Source: Arthrinium phaeospermum | Taxonomy: Eukaryota > Ascomycota > Sordariomycetes > Amphisphaeriales > Apiosporaceae | Assembly: GCA_006503535.1 (NCBI GenBank) | Contig: QYRS01000005.1 | Span: 2,418,001 to 2,482,000 of the forward strand | DNA length: 64,000 nt | Direction: 5' to 3' | Part shown: positions 11,271 through 23,400 of the stretch, piece after piece | Layout: the number at the start of each line of letters is the position of its first letter | Position numbering within the stretch: position 1 is the first letter of the stretch | Program-made: the position numbers and the translations under genes | The notes under the pieces: generated by a model | Seen by the model: the letters and a program-made list of their open reading frames with translations, nothing else | The model's database searches: none | What the model was told of the DNA's origin: nothing

Positions 11271-13614
11271 GTTCACTCCTGCCAGAATCGCCGGTGGATA
11301 GATCCAGCAAGAGAACCAGCGGAGACTGATTCAGTAGTTTCGGAAAGCAGCTTGGCCATCTATCATATATATATCGTTTTCGGACAAGCGAGCCAACAGA
11401 GAGAGAGACACACACAATTCCTCTTCTCGCAGCCTGGACCATATATATGCAGCCCACTCTTCTACAGCTACCTCCTTCTGCAGAGGGCGTCTGCTACCCA
11501 AGACAACCGGGGCATGGGTCAGCTGCATCTGTCAGTTTGTTTATTAAGGATGTACCCCGGGAATGCTGCGAGGCCCCCTGATCTGGTAAGCGCATGTACG
11601 GGTACTGCAGTATCTATCTGCCTTGTCCGCCTCACTTAGGCCGCCCCGTTTTAGCCAAGACGAATGGCAGCCCAGCTTCCCCTTCACTCCCTACCAGCAG
11701 GAAACTCCCCTTCAGCTTCATCATCACCATACCGCCCCTTTGAGCGTTTTGGGTGCGTTCTATTGGGTAAAAAAGGGATCTTTATTCTCGTCCTCTCGCT
11801 TTATGAGAAACCACCACCACCAATCTCGGCGAATGTGTGGTGACACCTTATCTCGGAATTGCACGATCTATGTCACTTTGTGACTGCTTGTGCTCCCTCA
11901 CGACAGACAACAACACCTAATTAATTTGCGACCTTGCGGCTCGTCCCGTCGCATGAATTGCTTGACGACAGTGGAAAAAAGCAAGTACAGTAGGTAGTTC
12001 GTGGGTAAGGTGAATTCGTCGGATGGCTGGGCCGGCGGTCTGCATCTCCCGAACGAGTACAGTCAGCAGCAGTGTCATATACATGTACTATCAATATCGC
12101 ACCGCTTAAGATGTAACCGCGGCCTGTTCAGCTTACACGCCACACCACACCCGGAGTGTCGTGGTCAAATGGAAACTCCCGAGAAACCACGGGGTTTCAT
12201 GTCACATCCAACCAGATGACATAGGCGCCGCTGCCCATCGCTTTTGTTTATACACCATCGTTGGTGTTGGTGTTGGCGTTGAGTCATTCTCCCCCACCAG
12301 TCAGTTCCGGCGGAGACGCACTGGTATCACAACACACGGATTTATCAATGTGTCAGCATGTCTCGCCTGGTCCTTTTCTCGATGAACAGGCGTTGGGGTG
12401 CTAGTATGCGACCACACATACACAGATGCGCAGGAAATCAGACCAACCCACCCCACCACGAATCCAGGAGAAGAGGTCTGAATGTGCAGGCGACGTCCAA
12501 GGCATTCATGGCCTCCTGCGCCCGGAATCTAAACGGGCTCTTTCTTCAGCGATGTTCCTCTCATAGGACAGGAATACTTGCCATTGTGGGCCGTTGCTTC
12601 CTGGCAGGCAGTCCGCGTTGGAACCTAAGTGGACATCGCGCCCGCGCCCACGAATGAGATGACCGGTTAGCAAGAACCTTCTGAAGCATCTGCATTTTGG
12701 TCTTATTTTCGATATATCTTCTTGGCTGATGCCCAACGAAATCTGTGTGTATCGTTGAACCGCGTTGGCGGTTTTCGTGGTAAGGGTGTGTGGTCCTGTA
12801 TGTAGTTCCAGTAATCTAGTCCCGGAAACTGACATCCATCCATCCATCTGCTGTTCGGATGTGGGAGAGAAACATTCTACATGGGCAGACAGACACTAAT
12901 AGATCCTCTGCTGGGGGTCAACAATAACAACATCAATGCCACCACCAGAATGACTCCGGAACATAGCCGTCCTGGTGCACCGTGTAACATACAATCATTC
13001 ATAACCATTTAGCCGAAAGACCAAAAGAACTTTGTCAGTAATCACATCACATGTGAACTTTATTGAAGTCCGCTGCCGATCTATCAATATGAAACTGTGA
13101 AGGGGGGGTTGAGTGGGATGGATATCGATAATGCCGATGCGTAGACGGGTATCGGGAAGCAGCAGCAGCAGCATTGATTCCGCCAAGCAGGCATGAAGAA
13201 GGAACTAGATTCTGCAGTCCTCGTATGATCTCCGCAGGCATGCCCAGCCAATGTCCACTTCATTGCGCAGATCGAACCAGAAAACGGACTTCCTTGGGAC
13301 CAAGTCCGGATACGCTCATCCCCCCTATCCTGTGGCCACCCCCTCGCCACAATGGTATATACAACTCTCGTTGTCTTCCGCTATCATCGCCTGAGGCAAC
13401 GTGATGATGCTACTCGGGGCATCTAAACGGCCCTTTCGTGCGGCGCGATGATCGGAAAAGGTCTCCTCAATGGCCCCCAATCTCGTATCGCCCCTATCCA
13501 GCCCCTGAAAGACTCGAAGTCTCCAACAAATGCCACGGCGCGGCCAGTCTTACGAGGTGACTGCAGGACTATATATGGTCAAAGAGACAGAGTGAAACTG
13601 ATTTCGATCCCTTC
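11271..13614. other. Intergenic, no gene recognised
   Basis: 2.3 kb between the start of the conserved small gene and the 3' end of atg5. There are only short frames in all six readings. A purine/ACA-rich stretch near 11395-11415 and a short TATATA run near 11360 are compatible with the promoter of the leftward gene. Confidence 0.4.
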
Positions 13615-14703
13615 CTACGCATCGAGCGGCACAACGACGAAGCAAAGCCAACCATCCGGGTAAGCCGCCTCCCGCATCAACTCCTCGAGCGGCGCCGTGA
13701 ACGGCACGTGCGCGCCATGGAGGATGACATTGGCCAGCACGGGGTCACGACTGCTGGGGAACAGCTTCGGCAGCAGCGTTCGGAGGGCGACTCCCAGCGT
13801 TTGAGGTGCCCCTATTCGGAGTCCAGTCAATACAAGAGTTACGCTAGTTAGTGTAGGGGGTCAGTGGTGTAGCATCCAACTTACGTTCGTTGGCACGTGG
13901 CGACACGAGCGACTGCACGACCTTGAACGAGCCCGCTCCGGTGGTGTTGTTCTCGGGGATTGTGCTGCTATCGGGAGACTGCGGGATGTACAGGCGGATC
14001 GGCACGTTTTTCAGACCCCGCGACGCGTTCAGGAGACGCGTGTTCACTTTGTTGAATGCGGTGTAATCGTCTAAATAGGGAGGCCAAGTCAGCATATCGG
14101 CAGCGGGGAGAAGCAATCGCTATAGAAAATGAGATAGGGGCAATCTCAACGTACTATCCTTGACGGAATTCCAGAGCGCCGTCGTGTTCTCCTTGGAGAG
14201 AGACATGATCTGTTGTGCATTGCCATTCCGCACAAAGTCGGCCTAGATAGATACATAACATGCATATCACCTTTTAGCAACTTCTCTCTTGTCTCTTTCG
14301 ATTTCACTCCTTTTCACATGTGCATGGACTGCTAGACAATACAAGACAAGACAGAACGAACCTCTTTGGCGCTGTTGAGAAAGGTGTCCCCGATATCCCA
14401 GCTCTCGCCCGCCCCGACGGTGAGGCGCCAGGGCAGGGTGGGCTGGTAGAGGTCGACGAGGAGCCCGGCGGCGAGGTTGCGCAGCAGCACGTCCTCGTAG
14501 TGGAAGCTGGAGCAGGGCAGGCCGAAGTAGGCGGCGAGGCGCGGCAGCAGCAGCGACAGGTAGCCGAAGCGCGGCACGACGGCCACGAAGGGGGCGTTGG
14601 GGGCCGTGGCGTGCGTGATGTAGACAGGGATCTGCAGGTCCCAGAGGGCCTGCGGTATCAGTGCGGCGGACGAAGAAGTAGAAGACGGCGTGGTGGTCGA
14701 CAT
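13615..14703 (-). CDS. atg5: Autophagy protein Atg5
   Basis: Atg5 is covalently joined to Atg12 and, with Atg16, acts as the E3-like factor that lipidates Atg8 on the phagophore. Exons are 14703-14362, 14242-14155, 14070-13885 and 13811-13615 (270 residues, near the family norm). Family phrases appear in order: [95 protein letters not shown], then [30 protein letters not shown] and a stop. Lys in FVRNGN/NSVKDND-type positions varies between species, so I do not assign the Atg12 acceptor lysine. The start at 14703 (MSTTTPSS) is preferred; an in-frame ATG at 14826 would add 41 low-complexity Arg/Pro residues. Confidence 0.95.
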
Positions 14704-16750
14704 AGCTGCCAGGCGGACGCGCGGGCGAGCGGGCGGTTGCGCGTGGGCGGCGGCGGCTATCTTCAATGATACAAGGGGGGTGGGTGGGCGGCGGCGGCGG
14801 ACACACAGACGCGGAGGTAGGCGCAACCCTTGCTGATGCGGTCGGTCTGGACTGTGTCTGGCCCTGGCCCTGTCTCAACAACAGATTATTTCTGGAGAAG
14901 ACAGACGCAACCTCGGCCCGCTAGGCAAGCATCTTTCCTTGGCTCTCCCTCTATCTCTTGCTCATACAGGGAGAAAAAAACTCTGTGACGTTTGTTTCAG
15001 TGGTGGATGAATCGAACCAAATGAGTGTGCCTGGGCGTGCATCCGCAAATGGATGCCGTGTACATTGATCTTAGGTAAGGTAATTTAAACTTGGCTGAGA
15101 GAGCGCTTCTCCAGATCAGCGACAGCTGCCAATGATCAATCCAGCTATTTGGTGCTGCTCTAAACTCGGATGTATTGAATGTACCAGAGCTGGGTTGGAG
15201 GTACCGGTACTTTGGATGAACTGCTTGCCTGAACTGGACGGATTGAACATTTAAATCGAAATTGAACGGAACATTCTCCCAAGCTCACGCAACACATGCC
15301 ACATGCATACCACGCATTCGACTGCGGGGCAAAGTCGAGCTGAGGCTGGGATGGTGGATGGTGGATGGTGGATGCGGGGCTGGAAAAGAGAGCTTCCTGC
15401 TTCCACTGCAGGCAACCAAGCTTGCTTCCTTCAGCCCAAAAAGGAAATCCCGCCTCGGCTTGAGTCAATGGGCAAAAAAAAGGGTTGGCAGGTTGGCTGG
15501 CAGGACCCCTTGATTCTGGCTTTGTCAAGACGACAGACACCATCTGAAACAGCAAAATTCATCTCGTCTCTCCGCAGCCATCATCTTCCGCCTTTTCTTG
15601 GCGACGAGGTATAGCTAGCTAGCTCTCTATCTCCGTCTCACTAGGGGCTTAAGTCCTATACGACCCTGACATTAGGTATACTATACTAGACTAGACTATA
15701 CTACACTATACTATACTACTGATGTAGTGGACAAAGACACATGCACGCACGCACCGTTGACAACGCACACTTCACCATGTCTCGGTCCGGATGCTGAGAC
15801 ACTGATAACTGACTGTCCCCTCTTTCTCTGATTACCACCGCACTAGGACCTCTCGCATGGAGGAAGACTTATGTTTTACTATGTACACTCGTGTGTTGAA
15901 TGTCTTTCAGACTCACTAACAGTAACCACTGACTGACTCGTGCTCACTTTCTCCCAGACCCTGGGAAAGTCCATGCCCACACATTATGACTCCTTAGCAG
16001 CCACTCGACACACACACACACATACACACCCCTCTTCCCCCATTTGCAACAGCATCAAGGTCGCTTGCCACTCGGCTGTGTGTGCCTACCACCATATCCA
16101 GAAATCCATAATGCCCATCCGTAGAGTGGGCATTGCTCCCACCCAAATTCCCTTCCCATCTCCAATGCATCGAGCCGCATGCATCCGTAAACCCCCTCGC
16201 GGCTGAGCCCAGATATAAAATTTCCCTCCCTCCTTGACTGGCTTGCGCCATGAATTCCAGAGTCTTCGACACCCCTGTATGGGTCAAGTTCGATTCAAGG
16301 CCATACCAACTCGCTTGCAACCAACAACCCGAATCAAATGAATGGCGTCAGATCCTCCTCGCGGGGTATTGCCAGTAAAATGCACCAATGCCATGTGTAA
16401 ATACTTGTCCACGCTCTAGTAAGCGGGATGCATGCACGCTGCCCATTTCTAATCAGAAAGCCTCTTGTAAATGAAAAAAACACTTCCTCGACCAACGCCG
16501 CCAATGAATAATGGTCTCCAGATGCGAAGAGTAAGTTTGAAAAAACAATTCCGTGTTATACCAGCTTCAGTGGTCTGTCATGTCCTGCTGAGAATATATA
16601 CCAAGCGTCTTGTGGGCGAATCCTACATCTTTTTTTTGTTTTGTACAAGGTCCAGAAAGCGGCAGACCAGTCGCCTCATCTCGGCGAGTGTCTGCCCCTT
16701 TACTGTACCGGTGAGTCGTAACACGTAATGCCATCGGAACAGGACCGAGC
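14704..16750. other. Intergenic between atg5 and the Zn2Cys6 gene
   Basis: 2.0 kb in a tandem arrangement: promoter of atg5 on the left and 3' end of the transcription-factor gene on the right. It contains simple repeats (GGATGGTGGAT at 15352-15376, a CTATA/CTAGA-type minisatellite at 15672-15720 and a CACA run near 16010) but no recognisable gene. Confidence 0.5.
15672..15720. repeat. Degenerate pentamer (CTATA/CTAGA) minisatellite
   Basis: About 49 bp made of imperfect ACTATACTATACTAG-like five-base steps in non-coding DNA upstream of atg5. Confidence 0.7.
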
Positions 16751-19700
16751 TCATTGAACCGGATGAGGCGGCGGCATCGACTGCGGTCCGGTCCCTGGAG
16801 AATAGTAATCGCCATAGGGGGGCGCCATCTGCTGAGGCCCAGTGCTTGTCATGCTCGAGAAGCTCGAATTCGTGCCTGGATCCAGCTCCTCTCTCGTGAG
16901 CCCTAGTTTCTCGGATATTGCCACCAACATGTTAAGGTCGGCTTGGAGTGGACTGGATGGCGATGATGTCAACCGGAAAAACTCGACGGTTCGTGATAGG
17001 AGCTCCGCGAGTAATTCGCGCGGGATGAAACTTGAGAGAACGTCATGCTGATAGCAAGCAGCTAAGCAGAGGAGGTTGCCCCATTGCCTAAAACAGAAAA
17101 CTCGTTAATATTATTGCTAGCATAGAGTAGGGATCTGAAGACTTACGCATGAGCTGTGGTGAACACGTTTGTCACCAGGAGGCGATGTTTGGAATCCAGC
17201 CCGTGGAAGGCGCGGGTGCTCTCGATGAGAGCATTGATGCCACGCGCAGCATATGCCAATGCTCTTGGGAATGTCTCGACCGTCATGTTAGGTGGCAGAG
17301 GATAGGGTGAGGTATCGGGAGCATCGGGTAAATGGCGCGGGTGAGGGGCGAATAGGCCTTCCGAAGACCTTTCTGGGTGAAGAATGGCGTCGATGAATGG
17401 CCGATAGAGGATGTTCTGGGAGCCCCAATATTTTGCCCGCAGGCGTGCCGAGAGGATATCTCCGGCAGGGGGGTCGGTATCACTGAACGTAAACTCTGCG
17501 GGCACCCACTGGTGCCTGCTATTTTCCAAAGACGTTTGTAGGTATTCTATCTTTTCTTCCGTCGTTCTGTCGTTTCTCGCGGTCGGGTTGTAAAAGAGTT
17601 CATGTATCAGGTTCAGTTGTTTTCGGAGATATAGCTGGGCGGAGTAGCTCGACATGATCGCGTTGCTGTATCCTTGGAGGGCCAGATTAATATTCGGGTA
17701 TGGCATTTGCTCTTCGTAGTGCAAAATTCCTGTTTGCGGAACCCGCAGCTCAGCCAGAATGTCACTCTCGAGTTGAAGGCAAGTCCAGAATGCAAATGCA
17801 AGCTGGTTATCCCTCATCTTTCCAATCTTTTCGCCGCGTGTGGCGTATCGGCTAAGCCGTGACATGCTCCTATATAAAGTTAGTATGCTTTTCTCTCCAG
17901 GAAGATATAGTAAACGTACGGGCGCAGACAAACTAGGAGCGTTCGGCCTGCAAGCGCGATGTAGGCCCAACTCTCCATAACCCTGCCCAGCTGTCCGTGG
18001 TACAAACCAAGGAATATCCAGGTATACACATGTTTTAGATTTGCACCTCCGATATGGCTGCCCACAATGTCAGTGGCCAATGCGAAGTACTCCAGTCCCG
18101 GTATCACGTCGAGGTTGCGCTTCAGCGTGTGTGCACCCTTGGGCATAGAAGTACCACCCTGAAGTGAAGAGCGGCGGCTGCCGAGCATTCGCTCGTTTTC
18201 TTTTGGAGATGGGAGACCAGACAACTGAGGAGGATGGGGCGGTCCTCCCGGTGGTGACCCCTGTGATCCCTGGATGGGCGAGACGGGGACGCCATTTCGT
18301 ACAGATGGGGACTGAGTGTGGGCGTTGTCATGCTCGTTGACAACATCCGGAAGCTTACCCTTGTGCAGGCAGATCTTGCCAAGGGCGAGCACAGAGAGCA
18401 CAAGAGCGCTGTGGATGCTCCGGAACGGGAGGTTTGCTTTCTGAAGGGAGACTGGCTGATTTGGATCGTCCATTGCGGGAGACCGTTTCCGTTTTGTGCC
18501 TGCCTCTGGCATGGCGGCGCTGGGTCCACTGCCGGATCCTACAAACTTCGCAGACGGTGGTGCACTGGTAGCCTGCTTCTCCTTATCCCTGGGCAGACTA
18601 TACAGAAACCTTGCGACGAGGGCATCCAGCTCTTTGGGGACAATGATCGGGTGCATGCAGAGGATGTTGTCCTTGAAGCTCTGAACGTACTTCCTAACCT
18701 TGGAATGGTCGAAGTCTGGAGTGCCGTCAACGTTCAAGGGGCCACCCTTATACAAGCTAAGGTTGGGGTCGTTCAAAGGTGCACATTGTCCCCAGTTCTC
18801 GCCGGGTGGTGGCGTTGGGGCATCAGAGCCTTGTCCATCCATGTCGTTCACGTCAGTCATGAGGTCGTTGTAGTGAGGCTCCTTAAGGACGTTTTTGACT
18901 TCCATATCAGTGCCTTCGCCCTTGCCGTGAACACGAAGCAAGCCTCGTTGTTGCTCTTGCCGGATGGGAAACTCATTGACGTGCTGGATCTTTTCGTTTT
19001 GCAGAGTGGATTCCACCAATCTTGCGATTGAGGGCCATTTTAGGAGCAATCCGGCCAGAGTCGTGTGGTTGGCGGGCATTGACGGCTTTCCGGGATCAAC
19101 AGGCGGTTCTGGTTCCTGTTCTATCTCGATCTCGTTGGCTTGTTGGAAGACCTGGTCGGCGGCTTCCTTGGTCATTGCCGGCTCTCCGTTCGTTTCTCTG
19201 TCGGATTGAATCTCGTCCTCGCCGCCCTCCAGCTCGTCTTGAGAGTCGAGATCTCCAGGCGATTGTGCCAAGTCATGATTGTCCTCGACCGATTCCATCT
19301 TGACGTTCTCGAGTGAACCTCCATTCGCTAATGCCCTGTCGATCTTGTTGTCCATCCGCTTAAAGTTGCTGTTCACCCGGGAGTCCATCCTCGACATGCG
19401 TTCATCAATCGCAGTCATTTGCGTCTTGAGGCTTTGCATTATCTCCAAGATGTCTGCGCTCACTTTATCGGGCCTGTCATCATGTCAGCAACAGTAACAA
19501 CACCGACCGGGCTACGTATTAGAAACTTACTGCTTTGCAGGAGGCTCCCGGTAATTGCATTGAATGCCCTTCTCCTTGCAATTCTTGCACGGCTTCAGCT
19601 CGTCGCATTTAGCTTTTAGTTGCCGGCAGCTATCACAAGCCTACATCATGTATTGTTAGTGGGATGCATAGGCAGGCATTGTGACTTGGATGCGTACCTG

Positions 19701-20405
19701 CGAGGCACGTTGCGCCTTTCTCTTGGCCGTCGCAATGGCAACCGGAGCAGGATATGGCACCTCTGGACTCGGCGCATGATGTCCATAGCCGTGGTTCTGA
19801 GGCTCATAGTGACCAGGAAGCTGGACCGGCGTTGGAGGGGCAGGCGTGTAAGCTCCAGGCGGCCGGTACATGGCAGGCGACTGAGGATATTGTGGGCCGG
19901 CGTCGAAACTCGGGGGCCTTCGGTGGTCGTCTTGTTGGTGATTTGGGTGAGGCATCTGGTGAGGTGTAGGTGGTAGACCGTCTGGCGCATTGCCAGTCGA
20001 GTTCGGGCGGCGCAGCTGGGGGAGGGTCATGTCTTCTTGGGCAGGGTCAGGTTTCACAAGAGGCTCTCTGGAGTACTGGTGATACGGTGGCGGGATATGC
20101 GCTGGCGAGGGAGGATGTCGATGGTGTTCCTGTATTGGAGGTGGCGCAAATCGGTCTGGCTCATGATGACGGCGCTCGTCAAGCTGGGCTTGCACCGGGT
20201 TGGGAGGCAGCTCGCCGGGACGCGAGAACGGATGATGGTGAGGAGGCGGCGGCTGGTACTGCGGTGGAGGTAATTGGGGGTGATGAGGGCCAGCAGAGTG
20301 CTGTGGAGGAGGATTGGTTGGCTGAGGTTGAGGAAGATGCTGCCAGTGCGACGGACCGACAGCTGTGAGACGAGGTCGTTTGGCCTCGGGCGGTCCAGAT
20401 TCCAT
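16751..20405 (-). CDS. Zn2Cys6 transcription factor
   Basis: Five exons (20405-19698, 19640-19531, 19473-17920, 17869-17147, 17087-16751) give 1,143 residues with all introns in phase. Order: a Pro/His/Gln-rich, probably disordered N terminus of about 230 residues, starting MESGPPEAKRPRL; a zinc binuclear cluster encoded mainly by exon 2 (CDSCRQLKAKC, CKNCKEKGIQC); and a linker with a helical, coiled-coil-like stretch (SLKTQMTAIDERMSRMDSRV). An acidic region is followed by a large fungal-specific regulatory domain containing VRKYVQSFKDNILCMHPII, the GQLGRVMESWAYIALAGRT block typical of this domain, and YWGSQNILYRPFIDAILHP. The C terminus is Pro/Gly-rich. It is nuclear and DNA-binding by family; the target genes cannot be read from sequence. 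An in-frame GTG at 20429 is not used because ATG at 20405 is the first AUG. Confidence 0.93.
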
Positions 20406-23400
20406 GTTTAGGTTGATATATGTAGTCACATAGGCCGCTTTGAATTAAAAACCAGTTAAAGGAGAGGAAAGGCCATCAGTGAGACACTGCAGAGCCGGCT
20501 GGCATAGGATGTTGCCGGCAAGGTACCTCGCCGGGAAGCCAGGCAAATGCAAAAAGGGCGTAGGGACCCTATAGTGGTGCGTCCGGCGGCTCTAATTGGT
20601 TACGATGACATAGGAGGACTTGGACTTTGTCTTTCGTGGGAGGAGTGTTCGAGAAGCTTGTCACCCCTTGATGTGAGGCGCGCGCGGCGAAAATAGACGT
20701 GCCAGGTTCTCGGGTGCAAGCTTCAAAGCCACAGGGAAAAAGCCCAAGGCAAAGAGGATCTGCAGTTGGGCAGAGACGACGGGGCTGCGATCCCTCGAAG
20801 GGAACGTGCTTGGGGGTGGGTGGAGAGGGAACTGGCGTTCGGGTACGATGTGAAGCTCTCAAGGAGATGCCGAGTATCCCTCGAAATGCAACAGGATGGT
20901 CGGAAATTCCAGCAAAGGGAGAGAGGGTCAAGGTCAATAACACTTTACAACTAGTATGTAGCTGGTAGGTAGCTCGAGGTGTTGTTTTGCCTGGAGGACA
21001 AGCAGACTTGAACTATCGGACAAAAAGGCCGGTGAACAGGGTACCGTACCGACGACCCTGCAGGTCTGCCGAGTGTCTCGACAAAGAAATAATAAAAAAA
21101 AAATAAAAAAACGAAAAGAGCTAGTAGTAATGAGCGAGCAGGGATCGGCTGACCAGGGGGCCACCAGGTGGATAGGCCAAGAGAGGTACCGAATGTACCT
21201 GTCCCGTCGCGATAGACGACAGCCAGTACATCGATACACGCTTGGCAAACCACTCCACTCTTCTCGCTGCAATTGATATACTACAAGAATTGTCGTCGTC
21301 GTCGCAGGAGGATAGGTAATGGCTGGTGGTGGTGACGATAGTGGTGGTGTGTGTAAGGCCCGGGCACCCTCTGCCTCGTCTTTTTTTCTTTCTTCTACCC
21401 CCCTTCCCTCTTCTGTTTTGGCTTTCCCCCCAGTACAGTCAGGTACAAGTTGGCAGCAATCGAAGGATGAAGCCGGTAGCTCAGGGTAGGAAAGCAAATA
21501 GTTCGCGGTCACTCCCGCGTTCCTGCCAGGATACAAACCGACGACGCTGTGTGATGACGAAGGGGAGGTATATAGAAGTAGGTTGGTGGGTGGGATGAAC
21601 AGTTCACGACTCGTGAGAGGTAACTCGAACGGAGAGCAAAGTGACGGTGACTTGTGGTGAAACAAATTGTGGATTTCCTTGAGATAATGAAAGTGAGAGA
21701 GATGAGGGGAGGGAGAGATGAGAGGTTGCGGTATCTGGCCTGGCCTGGCCTGGCTCCTGGTCGCCGTTTGCTTAACCTCCTCCTACCACTGTTTGCCTCG
21801 AACGAGCACAAGTTCGAGCTGCTGACATGGGTCTGGCTGGGTAGATGGGATCTACTGCACAGGTACGGTGCTAGCCCAAGCCCAAACAAGCAGAGTCCCC
21901 GCATTCGTTCTGGTGCCATCTCTTCTTCTTTTTTTTTCTTTTTCTCACTCTCAACTTGCACTGCATCTTATGAGGCGACCGCGGCCGCTTCACAGCAGTG
22001 GTAATACGGAGGTGGGTGGGTGTGGTATTAGAATTCCTACTTTCCTACTGTACGAGGCTCAATGCCTCGTTCGTTGTTCGGGGCAAAAGGAAAGACAGAG
22101 ATGGAAAAAAAAAAAGGCATGGCAATCGCCAATGCGCGCAAGAGTCATGGAAAATGGAGATGCTGTCGCAGCAGAAGAACTCTCAACCTCCATCTACAAC
22201 TCCATCTGTAAGCCAGTGGGGAAGGTATGTATGGTACATATGCAGCCGGATCTGCTATACGTACAGTATAGGTGCATGCGGTATTACTTGAACGCTCCTT
22301 TCACCGAGTTCGAGCGCGAACGACAGGTACTCTACCTGGCGGTACGTGCTGTACATTGATCGATTGCAACGAAATCACGTCGAACCCGTCAGCAGCTACC
22401 AGCTATCCCAACCTGGTAATGCAGAAAGTGGGGTAATGCTGATTTGAAGGGCAGATCCAAGAACAGGAAAAAGAAAGCAAGAAAAAAAAAAAGACCTAGG
22501 CCACACGCGCACACACATGAGGCGGCCGACTGACCGGCAGCCGTTGTTTGACCGTTCGTTCCTACATACAAGTACAAGTTAGAGGGAGAGGTTTGTATGG
22601 CCCCTCCCCTGCTACCACCACTACATCGCACAACCACTCTGGAGTTGTATCACAATCTTGAAGAAGCTCCAGCTCCTCGGCCCTGAGGCCCTCCAGTGAT
22701 GCGGACGGGTGACGCTCTGACGTTGAAACCGCGAAGGATGAGGGGATCTGTGTATGTGATTCTTTCGCTCCCCATAGCTCGCTTGCAATGCACCGAATGC
22801 TGCTGCGCCTTGTCAGACCTGTCAGACCTGTCTGGGTCTTCGGGATCTTCTCCATCCTATCGGTCAAGTGCTCATTAAGCCCGAGCTTGCTTGATCATGA
22901 TTGACCTGGCTGGGAGAAAAAAGCACCGTCTGTCTGGGCACGACACTTCCTCCCAGGGAGCCGCCAGTAGCCTTGCTTTTGGCAATCAATCCGTCAATCT
23001 GAAAAGTGGTATGTAGGTACCAAGCCACAGCAGAACGAGATCGGTAATGGGACAGCGTATGATCAATGTTGGAGACAGGCCCCCAGTTTGCATGCTTCGG
23101 TTACACTATCCGTCAGGTCGTTGGCAACAAGGCAATTTCTGTGGCTGGCGACCTAATAAAAGCCGAGTGCTAAGGTTATCTTCTAGACTGGTGACTGGCG
23201 AGGTCAGACCAGCCATTATGTAGTTGTCCTTGATTGATCAGCGTCGGTCGTACCATCATGAGACATTTCCTTCTGGAACCTTGGGGTAGGTTCAGCCTTC
23301 ATGTATTGAAATGTCTAACCCTTCAGCCATTCAGCCATGGAGAGCGTCGAGTGCCAAACTCAATTCAAATAAGCTGTAGGGGCCCAAAGGCACCACACCT

